From JAFLUQ01 sp964537995 (GTDB taxonomy: Bacteria; Bacillota; Clostridia; UMGS1883), in contig CAZICW010000021.1 of NCBI GenBank assembly GCA_964537995.1, positions 1-24,752 on the forward strand: 24,752 nt of DNA, written 5' to 3'. The notes under the pieces are model-generated. The model was not told where the DNA came from and did no database searches. It was given only the letters and a program-made list of their open reading frames with translations. Within the stretch, counting starts at the first letter, position 1. Every line of letters begins with the position of its first letter. A program made the position numbers and the translations under genes. Shown piece by piece: positions 7,316 through 14,711 of this stretch.

Positions 7316-7816
7316 TTACCGCGCGTCCTTGAGCTGTTCGTCAACAATTCCGTAAAGTATATTCTCCACTTCATCGTTCGAGATATTCTTTGCCATAACG
7401 ATTTCGCTTATAAAAATCTGCTTCGCATTTGTAAGCATCTTTCTTTCGCCGGTTGAAAGTCCCTTTTCTCTGTCCCTTATCATAAGACTTTTAAGCACCG
7501 CCGCGACGTCATGGATATTTCCGCTCTTGATTTTGACCATGTTTTCCCGAAAACGTTTGTTCCAGTTTGTGCTTACGGTATTGGTTACGGTGACAAATTC
7601 CTTGATAACCTTGTCCGCCTCGTCGCGGGATATTACATCGCGTATGCCTATTCCCTCAATGTTGTCGATAGGTATCATAACCTTCATATCACTGTAGGGC
7701 ATTTTCATAACATAGTACTTATGAAGTTTTCCAAGCACTTCTTTTTCTTCGATGTCCTGAATTGTTCCTGCTCCGTGCATCGGGTAAACAACCGTGTCGC
7801 CTACGTTATAAAACAA
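7316..7816 (-). CDS. carD: CarD family RNA polymerase-binding transcription regulator
   Basis: CarD proteins bind the RNA polymerase beta subunit through an N-terminal Tudor-like domain and stabilise open promoter complexes. The N-terminal domain is clear: FYNVGDTVVYPMHGAGTIQD, then KYYVMKMP and KVMIPIDNIEGIGIR. A helical C-terminal domain follows (about 75-166) with a basic segment that would contact DNA near the upstream fork. I place the start at TTG 7816, giving 166 residues, because GGAGG (7825-7829) lies 8 bases upstream and the product then starts at the conserved F-x-x-G-D-x-V-V-Y. An upstream GTG at 7864 lacks a properly spaced SD. The link to ispD/ispF is seen in other clostridia. 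Confidence 0.93.
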   Translation of the reverse strand: MFYNVGDTVVYPMHGAGTIQDIEEKEVLGKLHKYYVMKMPYSDMKVMIPIDNIEGIGIRDVISRDEADKVIKEFVTVTNTVSTNWNKRFRENMVKIKSGNIHDVAAVLKSLMIRDREKGLSTGERKMLTNAKQIFISEIVMAKNISNDEVENILYGIVDEQLKDAR

Positions 7817-7824
7817 TCCTTCCG

Positions 7825-7829
7825 CCTCC
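7825..7829 (-). promoter_or_regulatory. RBS deciding the TTG start of carD
   Basis: GGAGG on the minus strand lies 8 bases before TTG 7816. It supports the non-ATG start over the in-frame GTG at 7864, which overlaps its own nearest purine-rich stretch. Confidence 0.75.
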
Positions 7830-7860
7830 TCATGTTTGTGTAGCCTTGGAAAAGCGCCGA

Positions 7861-7909
7861 ACACCTCCCAAAGCCGATTGGCAAAGCCGCCGTCGGGCGG
7901 CAGAGGTGT
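7861..7909 (-). other. Structured element in the carD 5' untranslated region
   Basis: On the minus strand the arms ACACCTC (7903-7909) and GAGGTGT (7861-7867) can close a junction. It would enclose a 6-bp hairpin GCCGCC/GGCGGC and a smaller GCC-AATC-GGC hairpin. The element lies about 45 bases before the carD RBS and could be a regulatory leader, though no known riboswitch class is recognised. Confidence 0.4.
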
Positions 7910-7955
7910 ACTGTTCAGCGCTCCGTTGAATTTATGGCAAAATTTCCTTAACTAT

Positions 7956-7984
7956 ATAATAACATAATTGGAAAAGCGTGTCAA
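7956..7984 (-). promoter_or_regulatory. Promoter of the carD-ispD-ispF operon
   Basis: TTGACA (7979-7984) and TATTAT (7956-7961) on the minus strand are separated by 17 bases, giving a leader of about 130 bases before the carD TTG. Confidence 0.85.
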
Positions 7985-8058
7985 GGTGTAACGGCGCAAA
8001 AAATCATTGTGCAATTTTCATAAAAAATATTAAGTATAATTTTACGTTAAGCATACTT

Positions 8059-8106
8059 AAGCAAAAAAGAAACGCAAATTCGTCGATTTACGTTTCTTTT
8101 TTGCTT
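8059..8106 (-). terminator. Strong terminator after pyrE
   Basis: Two 21-base arms (8059-8079 and 8086-8106) pair completely, with one G-U pair, when read on the minus strand around a 6-base loop. The 3' arm itself carries the T-rich TTCTTTTTT run. It lies 17 bases after the pyrE stop and closes the arg-pyr operon. Confidence 0.85.
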
Positions 8107-8122
8107 TATTAAATATTGTTGT

Positions 8123-8752
8123 TTATCCGATCCAACTTTCGTCGCTCGGATTGTCGCGGAATTTGAGAATTTTTTCGCAGGCTTCCGGCTTGATATAGCC
8201 TTCCTCGGCGGCGACCTCAACCAACGCGTCGAGATTGGAAAGGCTTATGTTCCCGACGCCGGCTTCGTTGAGACGCTCGATTCCCTTTTTCATGCCGTAG
8301 GTAAAAATGCTTGCGATGCCGAGAACCTCGGCTCCCGCATCACGCAGCGCGTTCACAACCTCAATAACGCTGCCGCCCGTGGAAATCAAATCCTCTACGA
8401 CGACGACCTTTTGTCCCTTTTCAAGCTTCCCCTCAATTCGGTTCGCGCGACCGTGATCCTTCGCTCCGCTGCGCACATAGCCCATGGGCATATTCATAAG
8501 ATGAGCCGTTATTGCGGCGTGGGCAATCCCCGCCGTGCTGGTTCCCATGAGAACCTCCGCGTCGGGATAGTTCTTCCCGATTACCTCGGCAAGTCCTTCC
8601 TCAACCTGTGTTCTTACTTCAGGCGCAGTCAACGTCAGCCGGTTGTCGCAATAAATCGGGCTTTTGATTCCGCTCGCCCATGTAAACGGCTGCTCGGGAC
8701 GCAGAAATACCGCGCCTATCGACAGTAATGCTCTTGCGATTTCCTTTTCCAT
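8123..8752 (-). CDS. pyrE: Orotate phosphoribosyltransferase
   Basis: PyrE joins orotate and PRPP to give OMP, the fifth step of UMP synthesis. The 209-residue product has the PRPP-binding loop VVVVEDLISTGGS (about 116-128), the catalytic flexible-loop region KDHGRANRIEG (98-108) and the FTWASGIKSPIYCDNR entry region. SD GGAGGAA lies about 6 bases before the ATG, inside the end of the lipoprotein gene two bases upstream. It is the last gene of the argD-argF-GNAT-lipoprotein operon, not part of a pyr cluster here. Carbamoyl phosphate connects arginine and pyrimidine synthesis, which may explain the pairing; that is inference. Confidence 0.97.
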   Translation of the reverse strand: MEKEIARALLSIGAVFLRPEQPFTWASGIKSPIYCDNRLTLTAPEVRTQVEEGLAEVIGKNYPDAEVLMGTSTAGIAHAAITAHLMNMPMGYVRSGAKDHGRANRIEGKLEKGQKVVVVEDLISTGGSVIEVVNALRDAGAEVLGIASIFTYGMKKGIERLNEAGVGNISLSNLDALVEVAAEEGYIKPEACEKILKFRDNPSDESWIG

Positions 8753-8754
8753 AG

Positions 8755-9123
8755 CTATTCCTCCCGCTTAATATATGTAGTTCCGTTTATTTCCAAGCCT
8801 TCCTCGGAAAGAGAGATTTTTTCCTTTCTGTCTTCCGTATGGATAAGGCGCTCAAATTTAATTTCACCGATTTCGGTCAGTGTATATTTGTCGCGACGGC
8901 TGAAAAGTATTTTGCCGCCATTTAGCTCAAAGCTCCCGCTTTCGGAATCAATTCCGCCGATTTCGGCATTTGCGTACTTTATTTCGTATTTGCCGTCGGA
9001 GCCGAAATATATTCTGTCTCCGTCCGAATTTTCCCACGCGCCCTTTAAGTCGCCCGCGGAAAGCCCATCGGCGCAGCCTGTCAGGCAAAACAGACAGACA
9101 ATGAAGGCAAACAGCTTTTTCAT
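8755..9123 (-). CDS. Small secreted lipoprotein of unknown function
   Basis: The 122-residue protein begins MKKLFAFIVCLFCLTGCADG, a short lipoprotein signal peptide with lipobox L-T-G-C at Cys17. The mature part is about 105 residues, apparently beta-rich, with repeated short strands (GAWENSDGDRIYFGSDGKYEI and GSFELNGGKILFSRRDKYTLTEI). These resemble the lipocalin-like stress or DUF5640-type domains of clostridial lipoproteins, but I do not assign a function. The ATG at 9123 overlaps the stop of the GNAT gene (ATGA) and has GAGGGA upstream, so translation is coupled. The frame extends further left only through the GNAT gene. pyrE starts two bases after its stop. Confidence 0.85.
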   Translation of the reverse strand: MKKLFAFIVCLFCLTGCADGLSAGDLKGAWENSDGDRIYFGSDGKYEIKYANAEIGGIDSESGSFELNGGKILFSRRDKYTLTEIGEIKFERLIHTEDRKEKISLSEEGLEINGTTYIKREE

Positions 9124-9593
9124 ATACAGTCCCTCACCATACATACTCTTGTATATTCGCCCGTGCATGAGCTTGATTCGACGCGGAAGCCCATAGAAGC
9201 ATAAAGCTTCATAAGCTCCGCCGCGTTCCCCGCCGTGTGCAGTCTGAGACACTTCATTCCTTGACCTAAGGCTTCGTCGCCCGCCGCGCGCAGCAAAGCC
9301 CGTCCTATTCCGCTGCTGCGGTATTCGCGGCTTACGCCGAAACGGCTGAGATACGCGGATTTTGAAGCGTCATCGAAGCTGAGCCGCAGACTTCCCGCAA
9401 CATCGGAGCCGATATACGCCGCCAATACGGTTTTTGCTTCAATGTCGCGCCGTACATCGTCAATGCCCTCGTGCAAAGCCGCAATGTCGGTTATGCCGAC
9501 AACCTCGCAGTATTTTGCGAATGCTTCGCGGGTTATTGCCAGAATTGCTTCGGCGTCCTCCGGCTTGGCACGGCGAACCTCGAAAAAGTTCAT
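9120..9593 (-). CDS. GNAT family N-acetyltransferase
   Basis: The 157-residue protein has the GNAT fold signatures. FEVRRAKPEDAEAILAITRE is strand 1 and helix 1, AYIGSDVAGSLRLS the strand 2-4 region, and LSRFGVSREYRSSGIGRALL the acetyl-CoA pyrophosphate-binding motif (R/Q-x-x-G-x-G/A). A C-terminal LHTAGNAAELMKLYASMGF element follows. The substrate cannot be read from sequence; an amino acid, a protein or a small amine are all possible. The start is ATG 9593, with GAGGTG 6 bases upstream, rather than the GTG three codons earlier. It follows argF after 24 bases and overlaps the lipoprotein gene by four. Confidence 0.9.
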   Translation of the reverse strand: MNFFEVRRAKPEDAEAILAITREAFAKYCEVVGITDIAALHEGIDDVRRDIEAKTVLAAYIGSDVAGSLRLSFDDASKSAYLSRFGVSREYRSSGIGRALLRAAGDEALGQGMKCLRLHTAGNAAELMKLYASMGFRVESSSCTGEYTRVCMVRDCI

Positions 9594-9617
9594 ATGCTTC
9601 ACCTCGTACCGACGCGG

Positions 9618-10541
9618 CTATGCCATCAGCAGAGCCATAACCGCTTTTTGCGCATGAAGACGGTTTTCCGCTTCGTCAAAGATTACGCTGTGCGGTCCGT
9701 CGATGATTTCCTCGGTCACCTCAAAGCCCCTGTATGCGGGAAGGCAATGCATGAAAATAGCGTCGTCCTTCGCGTGGGAAAAAAGCTCCGCGTTGACCTG
9801 ATAGCCCGAAAAATGTTTGATTTTCTCGTCCTTTTCGGCTTCCTGCCCCATAGAACACCACGTATCGGTGCATACGACGTCGGCGTTGGAAATTGCTTCC
9901 ACAGGATCGTCCGTCAAGGTTATCCGTCCGCCGTTGGCTTTGGCGTCGATTTTCGCGTTTTCCACAACCCGGGCGTCGCATTCATAGCCCTTCGGAGAGG
10001 CAATCGCGGCTTCCATGCCAAGCTTGGCGCAGCCGTAAAGATAGGAGTGCGCCATATTGTTGCCGTCGCCGATATATGCCAGCTTCAGCCCTTCGAGCCT
10101 GCCCTTCTTTTCCAGAACGGTCTGCATATCCGCCAGCACCTGACAGGGGTGGACAAGGTCGGTAAGTCCGTTTATAACGGGAACGCCGCTGTATTTTGCC
10201 AAATCCTCGACGTCCGACTGCTTGAAGGTGCGTATCATGATTCCGTCAACATAGCGTCCGAGAACATTCGCCGTGTCGTAAATGGATTCTCCGCGTCCGA
10301 GCTGAATATCGTTCGCCGAGAGGAAAATCCCCTGTCCGCCGAGCTGATATATTCCCGTCTGGAATGAAACGCGTGTCCTTGTGGACGATTTTGAAAATAT
10401 CATTCCCAGAGTTTTTCCTTTTAAAATATGATGCGTAATTCCCGCCTTCTGTTCCTTTTTCAGAACATTCGCCAGAGCAAGGACTTCCTTTATGTCGTCC
10501 GCGCTCCAATCATGGAGCGTGAGCAAATGCTTTTGGTTCAT
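9618..10541 (-). CDS. argF: Ornithine carbamoyltransferase
   Basis: This cytoplasmic trimer forms citrulline from ornithine and carbamoyl phosphate. The 307-residue product has the carbamoyl-phosphate motifs SSTRTR (52-57) and HPCQ (131-134), the ornithine motif DTWCSMGQE (226-234) and the HCLPA loop (265-269). The ATG at 10541 overlaps the argD stop as ATGA, with GGAGG 10 bases upstream in argD. A biosynthetic role is likelier than a catabolic (arcB) one because it is paired with argD under an ARG-box promoter and no arcA or arcC is nearby. Confidence 0.97.
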   Translation of the reverse strand: MNQKHLLTLHDWSADDIKEVLALANVLKKEQKAGITHHILKGKTLGMIFSKSSTRTRVSFQTGIYQLGGQGIFLSANDIQLGRGESIYDTANVLGRYVDGIMIRTFKQSDVEDLAKYSGVPVINGLTDLVHPCQVLADMQTVLEKKGRLEGLKLAYIGDGNNMAHSYLYGCAKLGMEAAIASPKGYECDARVVENAKIDAKANGGRITLTDDPVEAISNADVVCTDTWCSMGQEAEKDEKIKHFSGYQVNAELFSHAKDDAIFMHCLPAYRGFEVTEEIIDGPHSVIFDEAENRLHAQKAVMALLMA

Positions 10542-11719
10542 TTTAACGCAGCCTCCAGTTTTGAAATAAATTTGTCAATATCCGCTTTTGTGACAATCAG
10601 CGGAGGAAGTACGCGCAATGTGTTTCCGCCGCAGCTCCCGACAAGCACATGGTCGGCGAAGAGCTTTTGCTGTATTTCCGCTCCGCGCCCGTCGGGAAAC
10701 TGAATGCCGAGCATAAGCCCCCTTCTGCGTATTTCCAAAATTTCGGGGGAATTTAATTCCCTGAGCCTTTCCTCGAAATAATCGCCCATTTCGGCGGCGT
10801 TTTCGCAAAGACGCTCCTTTTCAAATGCGTCGAATACAGCCATGCCCGCCGCTGTCGCAAGCGGATTTCCGCCGAATGTGCCGCCATGATCGCCCGGCTC
10901 AAACGCCGACGCGACAAATTCCTTCGCGCAGAGCGCTCCGATGGGAACACCGCCGCCGAGAGCCTTGGCAAGGGTGAAAATATCAGGTTCGACGGGAGTG
11001 GTCTGGTAAGCGAACATTTTGCCCGTTCTGCCCATGCCGGTTTGAACCTCGTCGAAAATAAGAATTATATCCTTTTCGTCGCACAGCCTGCGCACCTTGA
11101 GAAGATATTCGTCTGTGCAGGGATGCACTCCGCTTTCGCCTTGGATAACCTCCAGCATTATTGCGCAGGTTTTGTCCGTAACGGCGGCGCTCAGCGCCTC
11201 AAAGTCGTTTATGGCAACGTGCTTTATGCCCGGCAGAAGAGGCTTGTACGGCTTCTGATATTTTGGCTGCCCCGTCGCCGCCACCGTGGCGAGAGTGCGT
11301 CCGTGGAAGGAATTGTTCAGGGTTATTATTTCGTATTTTTCAAGTCCCTTTTTATAGAAATAAATTTTGGCAAGCTTCATTGCGCCCTCATTGGCTTCCG
11401 CGCCGCTGTTGCAGAAAAATACTCTGTCCGCGACCGACGCTTCGCAGATTCGCTTCGCCAGCAGCGCCTGATTCTTTATATAGTACAGACTGGACGTGTG
11501 CAGCAGCTTGCTCACCTGCTCCGTCAGAGCCTTTGTCAGTCCTTCGTGACAATGTCCGAGCGCGGAAACGGCAATCCCCGCGAACATATCAAGATATTCC
11601 TCGCCTTCCTCGGTGTAAAGGTACATTCCTTTCCCGCGGTCAAATGCGACGGGAAGCCTTTTCCCGAAGGTATTCATGTAATATTCACTGTCGGTTTGCA
11701 TTATTTTTTCGATTTCCAT
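10538..11719 (-). CDS. argD: Acetylornithine aminotransferase
   Basis: ArgD converts N-acetylglutamate semialdehyde to N-acetylornithine with glutamate as amino donor, using PLP. The 393-residue class-III aminotransferase shows NSGAEAN (104-110), FHGRT (138-142), IFDEVQTGMGRTG (221-233), and the PLP lysine Lys252 in TLAKALGGGVP, followed by GGTFGGNPLA. The class also includes ornithine and succinylornithine aminotransferases, but the overlap with argF and the ARG boxes upstream argue for the arginine enzyme. SD GGGGTGA precedes ATG 11719. It is the first gene of the operon ending in pyrE. Confidence 0.94.
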   Translation of the reverse strand: MEIEKIMQTDSEYYMNTFGKRLPVAFDRGKGMYLYTEEGEEYLDMFAGIAVSALGHCHEGLTKALTEQVSKLLHTSSLYYIKNQALLAKRICEASVADRVFFCNSGAEANEGAMKLAKIYFYKKGLEKYEIITLNNSFHGRTLATVAATGQPKYQKPYKPLLPGIKHVAINDFEALSAAVTDKTCAIMLEVIQGESGVHPCTDEYLLKVRRLCDEKDIILIFDEVQTGMGRTGKMFAYQTTPVEPDIFTLAKALGGGVPIGALCAKEFVASAFEPGDHGGTFGGNPLATAAGMAVFDAFEKERLCENAAEMGDYFEERLRELNSPEILEIRRRGLMLGIQFPDGRGAEIQQKLFADHVLVGSCGGNTLRVLPPLIVTKADIDKFISKLEAALK

Positions 11720-11749
11720 ATGCGTTCACCCCTGAAAATTAATAAGATG

Positions 11750-11763
11750 TGAATTATTATACA
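11750..11763. promoter_or_regulatory. ARG box-like operator, promoter-proximal
   Basis: On the minus strand TGTATAATAATTCA matches the ArgR/AhrC box TGAATWWWWATTCA at 13 of 14 positions. It overlaps the -10 of the argD promoter, so arginine-bound repressor here would block RNA polymerase. Confidence 0.75.
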
Positions 11764-11784
11764 TCAAAATGCAAAATTATGCAA
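11756..11784 (-). promoter_or_regulatory. Promoter of the argD-argF-GNAT-lipoprotein-pyrE operon
   Basis: TTGCAT (11779-11784) and TATAAT (11756-11761) on the minus strand have a 17-base spacer. Both hexamers are covered by ARG box-like sequences. Confidence 0.82.
11770..11783. promoter_or_regulatory. Second, weaker ARG box-like operator
   Basis: TGCATAATTTTGCA on the minus strand matches the ARG box at about 11 of 14 positions. It lies 20 bp centre-to-centre from the first box, about two helical turns, as in tandem boxes bound by an ArgR hexamer. It covers the -35. Confidence 0.55.
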
Positions 11785-11812
11785 TAGCTTTTTTGAAATT
11801 TTTTAAAAATTT

Positions 11813-12919
11813 TTATCTCCGCCAAAGCTCGACAGCTTCTTTTACGGCGGCGGCGGCTGTCTCGATTTCTTCCATTGTGTTGAAGCGTGAAAAACTGAAA
11901 CGGATCGCGTTATCCGCCGCTCCGCCCATAGCCCTTATGACATAGCTGCCTCCGCTCTTTGCCGACGAGCAGGCGCTGCCCGCGGAAACATAGATTTCCT
12001 TGCCGTTAAGTGCGTTGAGCATTACCTCGCTGCGTATTCCGTCGAAGGAAACGTTCAGAATGTACGGGCTGGAGCGATCCCCGCCGTTAAGGGAAGCGCC
12101 GGGAATACTCAGAAGAAGCTCCTTAAGTCTTGCCTTCAACGCGGGAACCTGATCGCCTCCGCCTTTCGACAATTCCGCCGCCAACGTCATTGCGGCTATC
12201 GCGGGGAGATTTTCCGTGCCGCTGCGCAGTCCCTTCTCCTGACCGCCTCCGCATACGGGACTTTTCAGCGTTACGCCCTTGCGCACATAAAGCGCGCCGA
12301 CGCCGCGCGGGCCGTGAATTTTGTGGGAGCTGACGCTCGCCGCGTCAATTCCTTGCCGCGCAAAATCCGTCGGAATATGCCCAAACGCCTGAACGGCGTC
12401 GGTATGGAAAAGCGCTCGCGGAGCTTGCTTGGCAATTACGGACTTTATTTTGTCAACAGGCATAATCGCGCCCGTTTCGTTATTTACCGTCATGACCGAA
12501 ACAAGGCTTGTTTCGGCGGTTATGGCGTCTTTGAAGGACGACAGCGGCACAACGCCGTCTCTGTCCGGCATGAGATATACCACCTCGAAGCCCTGCTCCT
12601 CCAGTCTCTTCATGCATTCCAGCACGGCGGGATGCTCCACCGCCGTAGTGACAACGCGGCGTCCCTTTTTTATGTTTGCGCCGCCCAGAATCGCAATGTT
12701 GTCGCTTTCCGTGCCGCCGGAGGTAAAATATACCTCCTCCGGCAGCACGCCCATAGCTTTTGCCATGCGTCTACGGCACTGCGTAAGATGTTTTTCCGCC
12801 GCGGCTCCCAATGAATGTCGGCTCGAGGGGTTGCCCGCGAAGTCCCTCATGCAGGCGGAAACCTCATCGACAATCTCTTTCAGGGGAAAGGTTGTCGCCG
12901 AATTGTCAAGATATATCAT
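11813..12919 (-). CDS. Cysteine desulfurase (NifS/IscS type)
   Basis: The enzyme removes sulfur from cysteine with PLP and a catalytic cysteine and hands it to Fe-S cluster or tRNA thiolation partners. The 368-residue product has MIYLDNSATTFP, the PLP-stacking His96 (AVEHPAVLE), the Schiff-base Lys200 (SSHKIHGPRG), RSGTENLPA, and the catalytic loop SAGSACSS with Cys317. The ATG at 12919 has GGGAGAG upstream; the longer open frame to 12991 has no SD. The flexible Cys loop places it in the IscS/NifS class rather than SufS. No iscU, nifU or thiI is adjacent, so its sulfur acceptor is unknown. The hydrogenases and AdhE-linked redox proteins nearby all need Fe-S clusters. Confidence 0.94.
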   Translation of the reverse strand: MIYLDNSATTFPLKEIVDEVSACMRDFAGNPSSRHSLGAAAEKHLTQCRRRMAKAMGVLPEEVYFTSGGTESDNIAILGGANIKKGRRVVTTAVEHPAVLECMKRLEEQGFEVVYLMPDRDGVVPLSSFKDAITAETSLVSVMTVNNETGAIMPVDKIKSVIAKQAPRALFHTDAVQAFGHIPTDFARQGIDAASVSSHKIHGPRGVGALYVRKGVTLKSPVCGGGQEKGLRSGTENLPAIAAMTLAAELSKGGGDQVPALKARLKELLLSIPGASLNGGDRSSPYILNVSFDGIRSEVMLNALNGKEIYVSAGSACSSAKSGGSYVIRAMGGAADNAIRFSFSRFNTMEEIETAAAAVKEAVELWRR

Positions 12920-12939
12920 ATATACTCTCTCCCATACAA

Positions 12940-12968
12940 ATAATACGCGGCTTCCCGGACTGCCGCAA
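12940..12968 (-). promoter_or_regulatory. Weak candidate promoter of the cysteine desulfurase gene
   Basis: TTGCGG (12963-12968) and TATTAT (12940-12945) are 17 bases apart on the minus strand. The start point would fall very close to the SD, so this is tentative. Confidence 0.4.
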
Positions 12969-12973
12969 GAGCC

Positions 12974-13010
12974 TTGACACGCCGACGGCACAGCCTTAGC
13001 TGTGCCGCCT
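12974..13010 (-). other. Hairpin between the SLH gene and the cysteine desulfurase gene
   Basis: CGGCACAGC and GCTGTGCCG form a 9-bp stem around a four-base loop, just after the SLH gene. There is no following T-run on the minus strand, so it may be an imperfect terminator or a 3'-end stabilising hairpin. Confidence 0.5.
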
Positions 13011-13030
13011 GAAGAATTGCGTAAATATTT

Positions 13031-14431
13031 TTACTCCGCCGCCGCTTGCGTCTCCGCCTTGGCTTTGGTTATTTTATTGAGCATATTGTATACCGTAAGC
13101 GCACACTGCTCGCGTGTCGCCGCAGCCTCCGCGTGGATTTTGTTGTCATCGGAAACGGCGGAAATTATGCCGTTGTCCCTGAGAGCGTAAACCATGTCTC
13201 TGCTCCAGAAGGGAATTGCCGCGTCGTCGGCAAAGAGAGCCGTGCCGGCTTCCGCGGTGAGAAGCTTCTTGCCGTTGAGTACGCGGTACACAACAGTCAT
13301 AACCTCGGCGCGGGTTATCGTGTTCGCGGGACGGAAGGTAGCGTCCTCATATCCGCTGATAAGACCGTTCTTTTCGGCTGAAGCGATATAGCTGTTGTAC
13401 CACTCGTTTGCCGCAACATCGGAGAAGGAGGAAACGAGAGTGTTGTCGTAAAGGTCAAGCGCGCGCACAATCATTGTTGCAAATTCGGCACGGGATATTG
13501 TAGCCGCAGGCTTGAAGGTATTGTCACCGTAGCCGCTGAGATAGCCGAGATCGCAGAGCGCGTAAATCGCCTTGCCCGCTTCCGTGGATTCGTCAACGTC
13601 GGTGAAGGTATATTTGTGGGTTGTTCCGGTCGTTTCGGCAGTGGTAGTGGTGGTCGTGGTGGTTGTCGTTCCGCCGCCGCCGTTACCGCCGCCTCCATTT
13701 CCGCCGCCGCCTCCGTTGCCGCCGGTAACGGTGACTGTAACGGAAACGTCTGCGTCAACGCCGGTTCCGAGAGCGTAGCCGTCGGGAACCGTAACCGAAC
13801 CCTTGGCGGTATAGCTGCCCGCCTTGCTTGCGGACGGAACGGAGGTCCAGTTTATGTCAAGCGACATCGTGTTGCCCGTGTCAAGGGTTGCCGTTGCCTT
13901 GTCTGGAAGGGAAACCGTATCTCCGACGGAAACCGACAGGGAAGGATTGACGTATATTTCGAGTATATAAATGCTGAGATCCGAGCCGTCAACGGAATTT
14001 AGCATACCGTAGGTGAACACCATTGACTTTACCGTCTCATAAAGAGGAAGAAATTCATCGTCAATCTGCTGGTGAAGGTAAGCGTTCATGACAGCGTCGG
14101 GATAGGCGTTGAAGGCCGCCTTTTCAAGAGAGGTATACTTGTCCATGAGTATAAGTGACGAAACACCGGAAATAAAGGCGTCCTTAAAGTTATCCTCCGT
14201 AATTTCGCCTTCATATTTGTTCTGATAGTACAGCCGCTTTTGGAGAGCCGAGATAAAATCGACAATAATTGCCTCGGTTACCCCCGTGTCCTGCTCAAGT
14301 ATCGTTGTGATAAATTCGGGATACTGCTCCGAAAGGGAGGCATATGCCTCGCGCGCGGAATAAGCCCCCGCGGGAATGGCGCAAATGAGCATTGCAAGCG
14401 CAAGCGCAAGCGCGATAAATTTCTTTTTCAT
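13031..14431 (-). CDS. Secreted S-layer homology (SLH) domain protein with Gly/Thr linker
   Basis: The 466-residue protein has a signal peptide (MKKKFIALALALAMLICAIP, cleavage likely after AGA at 23), then about 130 mostly helical residues of unknown role. An Ig-like/Big domain follows (about 160-236, SVGDTVSLPDKATATLDTG). Next comes a low-complexity linker of Gly/Asn repeats and ten threonines (237-268), then three SLH repeats at about 272-318, 335-380 and 398-448. SLH repeats anchor proteins to pyruvylated wall polymers. The first two are canonical (DLGYLSGYGDNTFKP, NGLISGYEDATFRP); the third is degenerate. SD AAAGGA lies 11 bases before the ATG. The N-terminal part should be displayed at the surface; its ligand is unknown. 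Confidence 0.92.
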   Translation of the reverse strand: MKKKFIALALALAMLICAIPAGAYSAREAYASLSEQYPEFITTILEQDTGVTEAIIVDFISALQKRLYYQNKYEGEITEDNFKDAFISGVSSLILMDKYTSLEKAAFNAYPDAVMNAYLHQQIDDEFLPLYETVKSMVFTYGMLNSVDGSDLSIYILEIYVNPSLSVSVGDTVSLPDKATATLDTGNTMSLDINWTSVPSASKAGSYTAKGSVTVPDGYALGTGVDADVSVTVTVTGGNGGGGGNGGGGNGGGGTTTTTTTTTTAETTGTTHKYTFTDVDESTEAGKAIYALCDLGYLSGYGDNTFKPAATISRAEFATMIVRALDLYDNTLVSSFSDVAANEWYNSYIASAEKNGLISGYEDATFRPANTITRAEVMTVVYRVLNGKKLLTAEAGTALFADDAAIPFWSRDMVYALRDNGIISAVSDDNKIHAEAAATREQCALTVYNMLNKITKAKAETQAAAE

Positions 14432-14471
14432 TTTAATACAATCCTTTCTGCTTCGTTATAGATTTACATAT

Positions 14472-14500
14472 AGAATAGCATATTTTTATGCGATTGTCAA
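14472..14500 (-). promoter_or_regulatory. Promoter of the SLH protein gene
   Basis: TTGACA (14495-14500) and TATTCT (14472-14477) on the minus strand are 17 bases apart, 41 bases before the ATG. It diverges from the adhE promoters; 14501-14627 between them holds no gene. Confidence 0.85.
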
Positions 14501-14627
14501 TCAAAATTGTTTTTATTCATCAAAAATTAAGAATTTGACTTGGCGTGCATAAAATCCTCGGCAAATATTTTGGTAATTTTCAACAAGCAAAGGAAAATTT
14601 TTTGTGTATATTTTTAAAAAACAGACA

Positions 14628-14656
14628 TTGACAAGCAATTAACAATAAAGTATAAT
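14628..14656 (+). promoter_or_regulatory. Upstream promoter P1 of the adhE-hydrogenase unit
   Basis: TTGACA (14628-14633) and TATAAT (14651-14656) with a 17-base spacer form a perfect sigma-A promoter about 240 bases before adhE. Its leader runs through the Rex palindrome and a 7-bp hairpin at 14744-14764. Confidence 0.88.
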
Positions 14657-14711
14657 GTAATCGTAAAGACAGTGAGGCATCAGGTTATGCCGAAGCAATT
14701 ATTTTTTTTGA

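Noticed and set aside
7288..7374. Longer ispD start at 7374
   Set aside because: It would overlap the 3' end of carD, and the extension has no homology to the glycine-rich IspD N-terminus, which begins at 7287.
7817..7864. Longer carD starting at GTG 7864
   Set aside because: The added 16 residues precede the conserved family N-terminus, the SD spacing is wrong, and TTG 7816 has a well-placed GGAGG.
13572..14002. Plus-strand Val/Pro- and Gly/Ala-rich open frames with tandem repeats, also considered as a CRISPR-like array
   Set aside because: They are the complement of the Gly/Thr linker of the SLH gene. The repeats are codon-length low complexity with no spacers.
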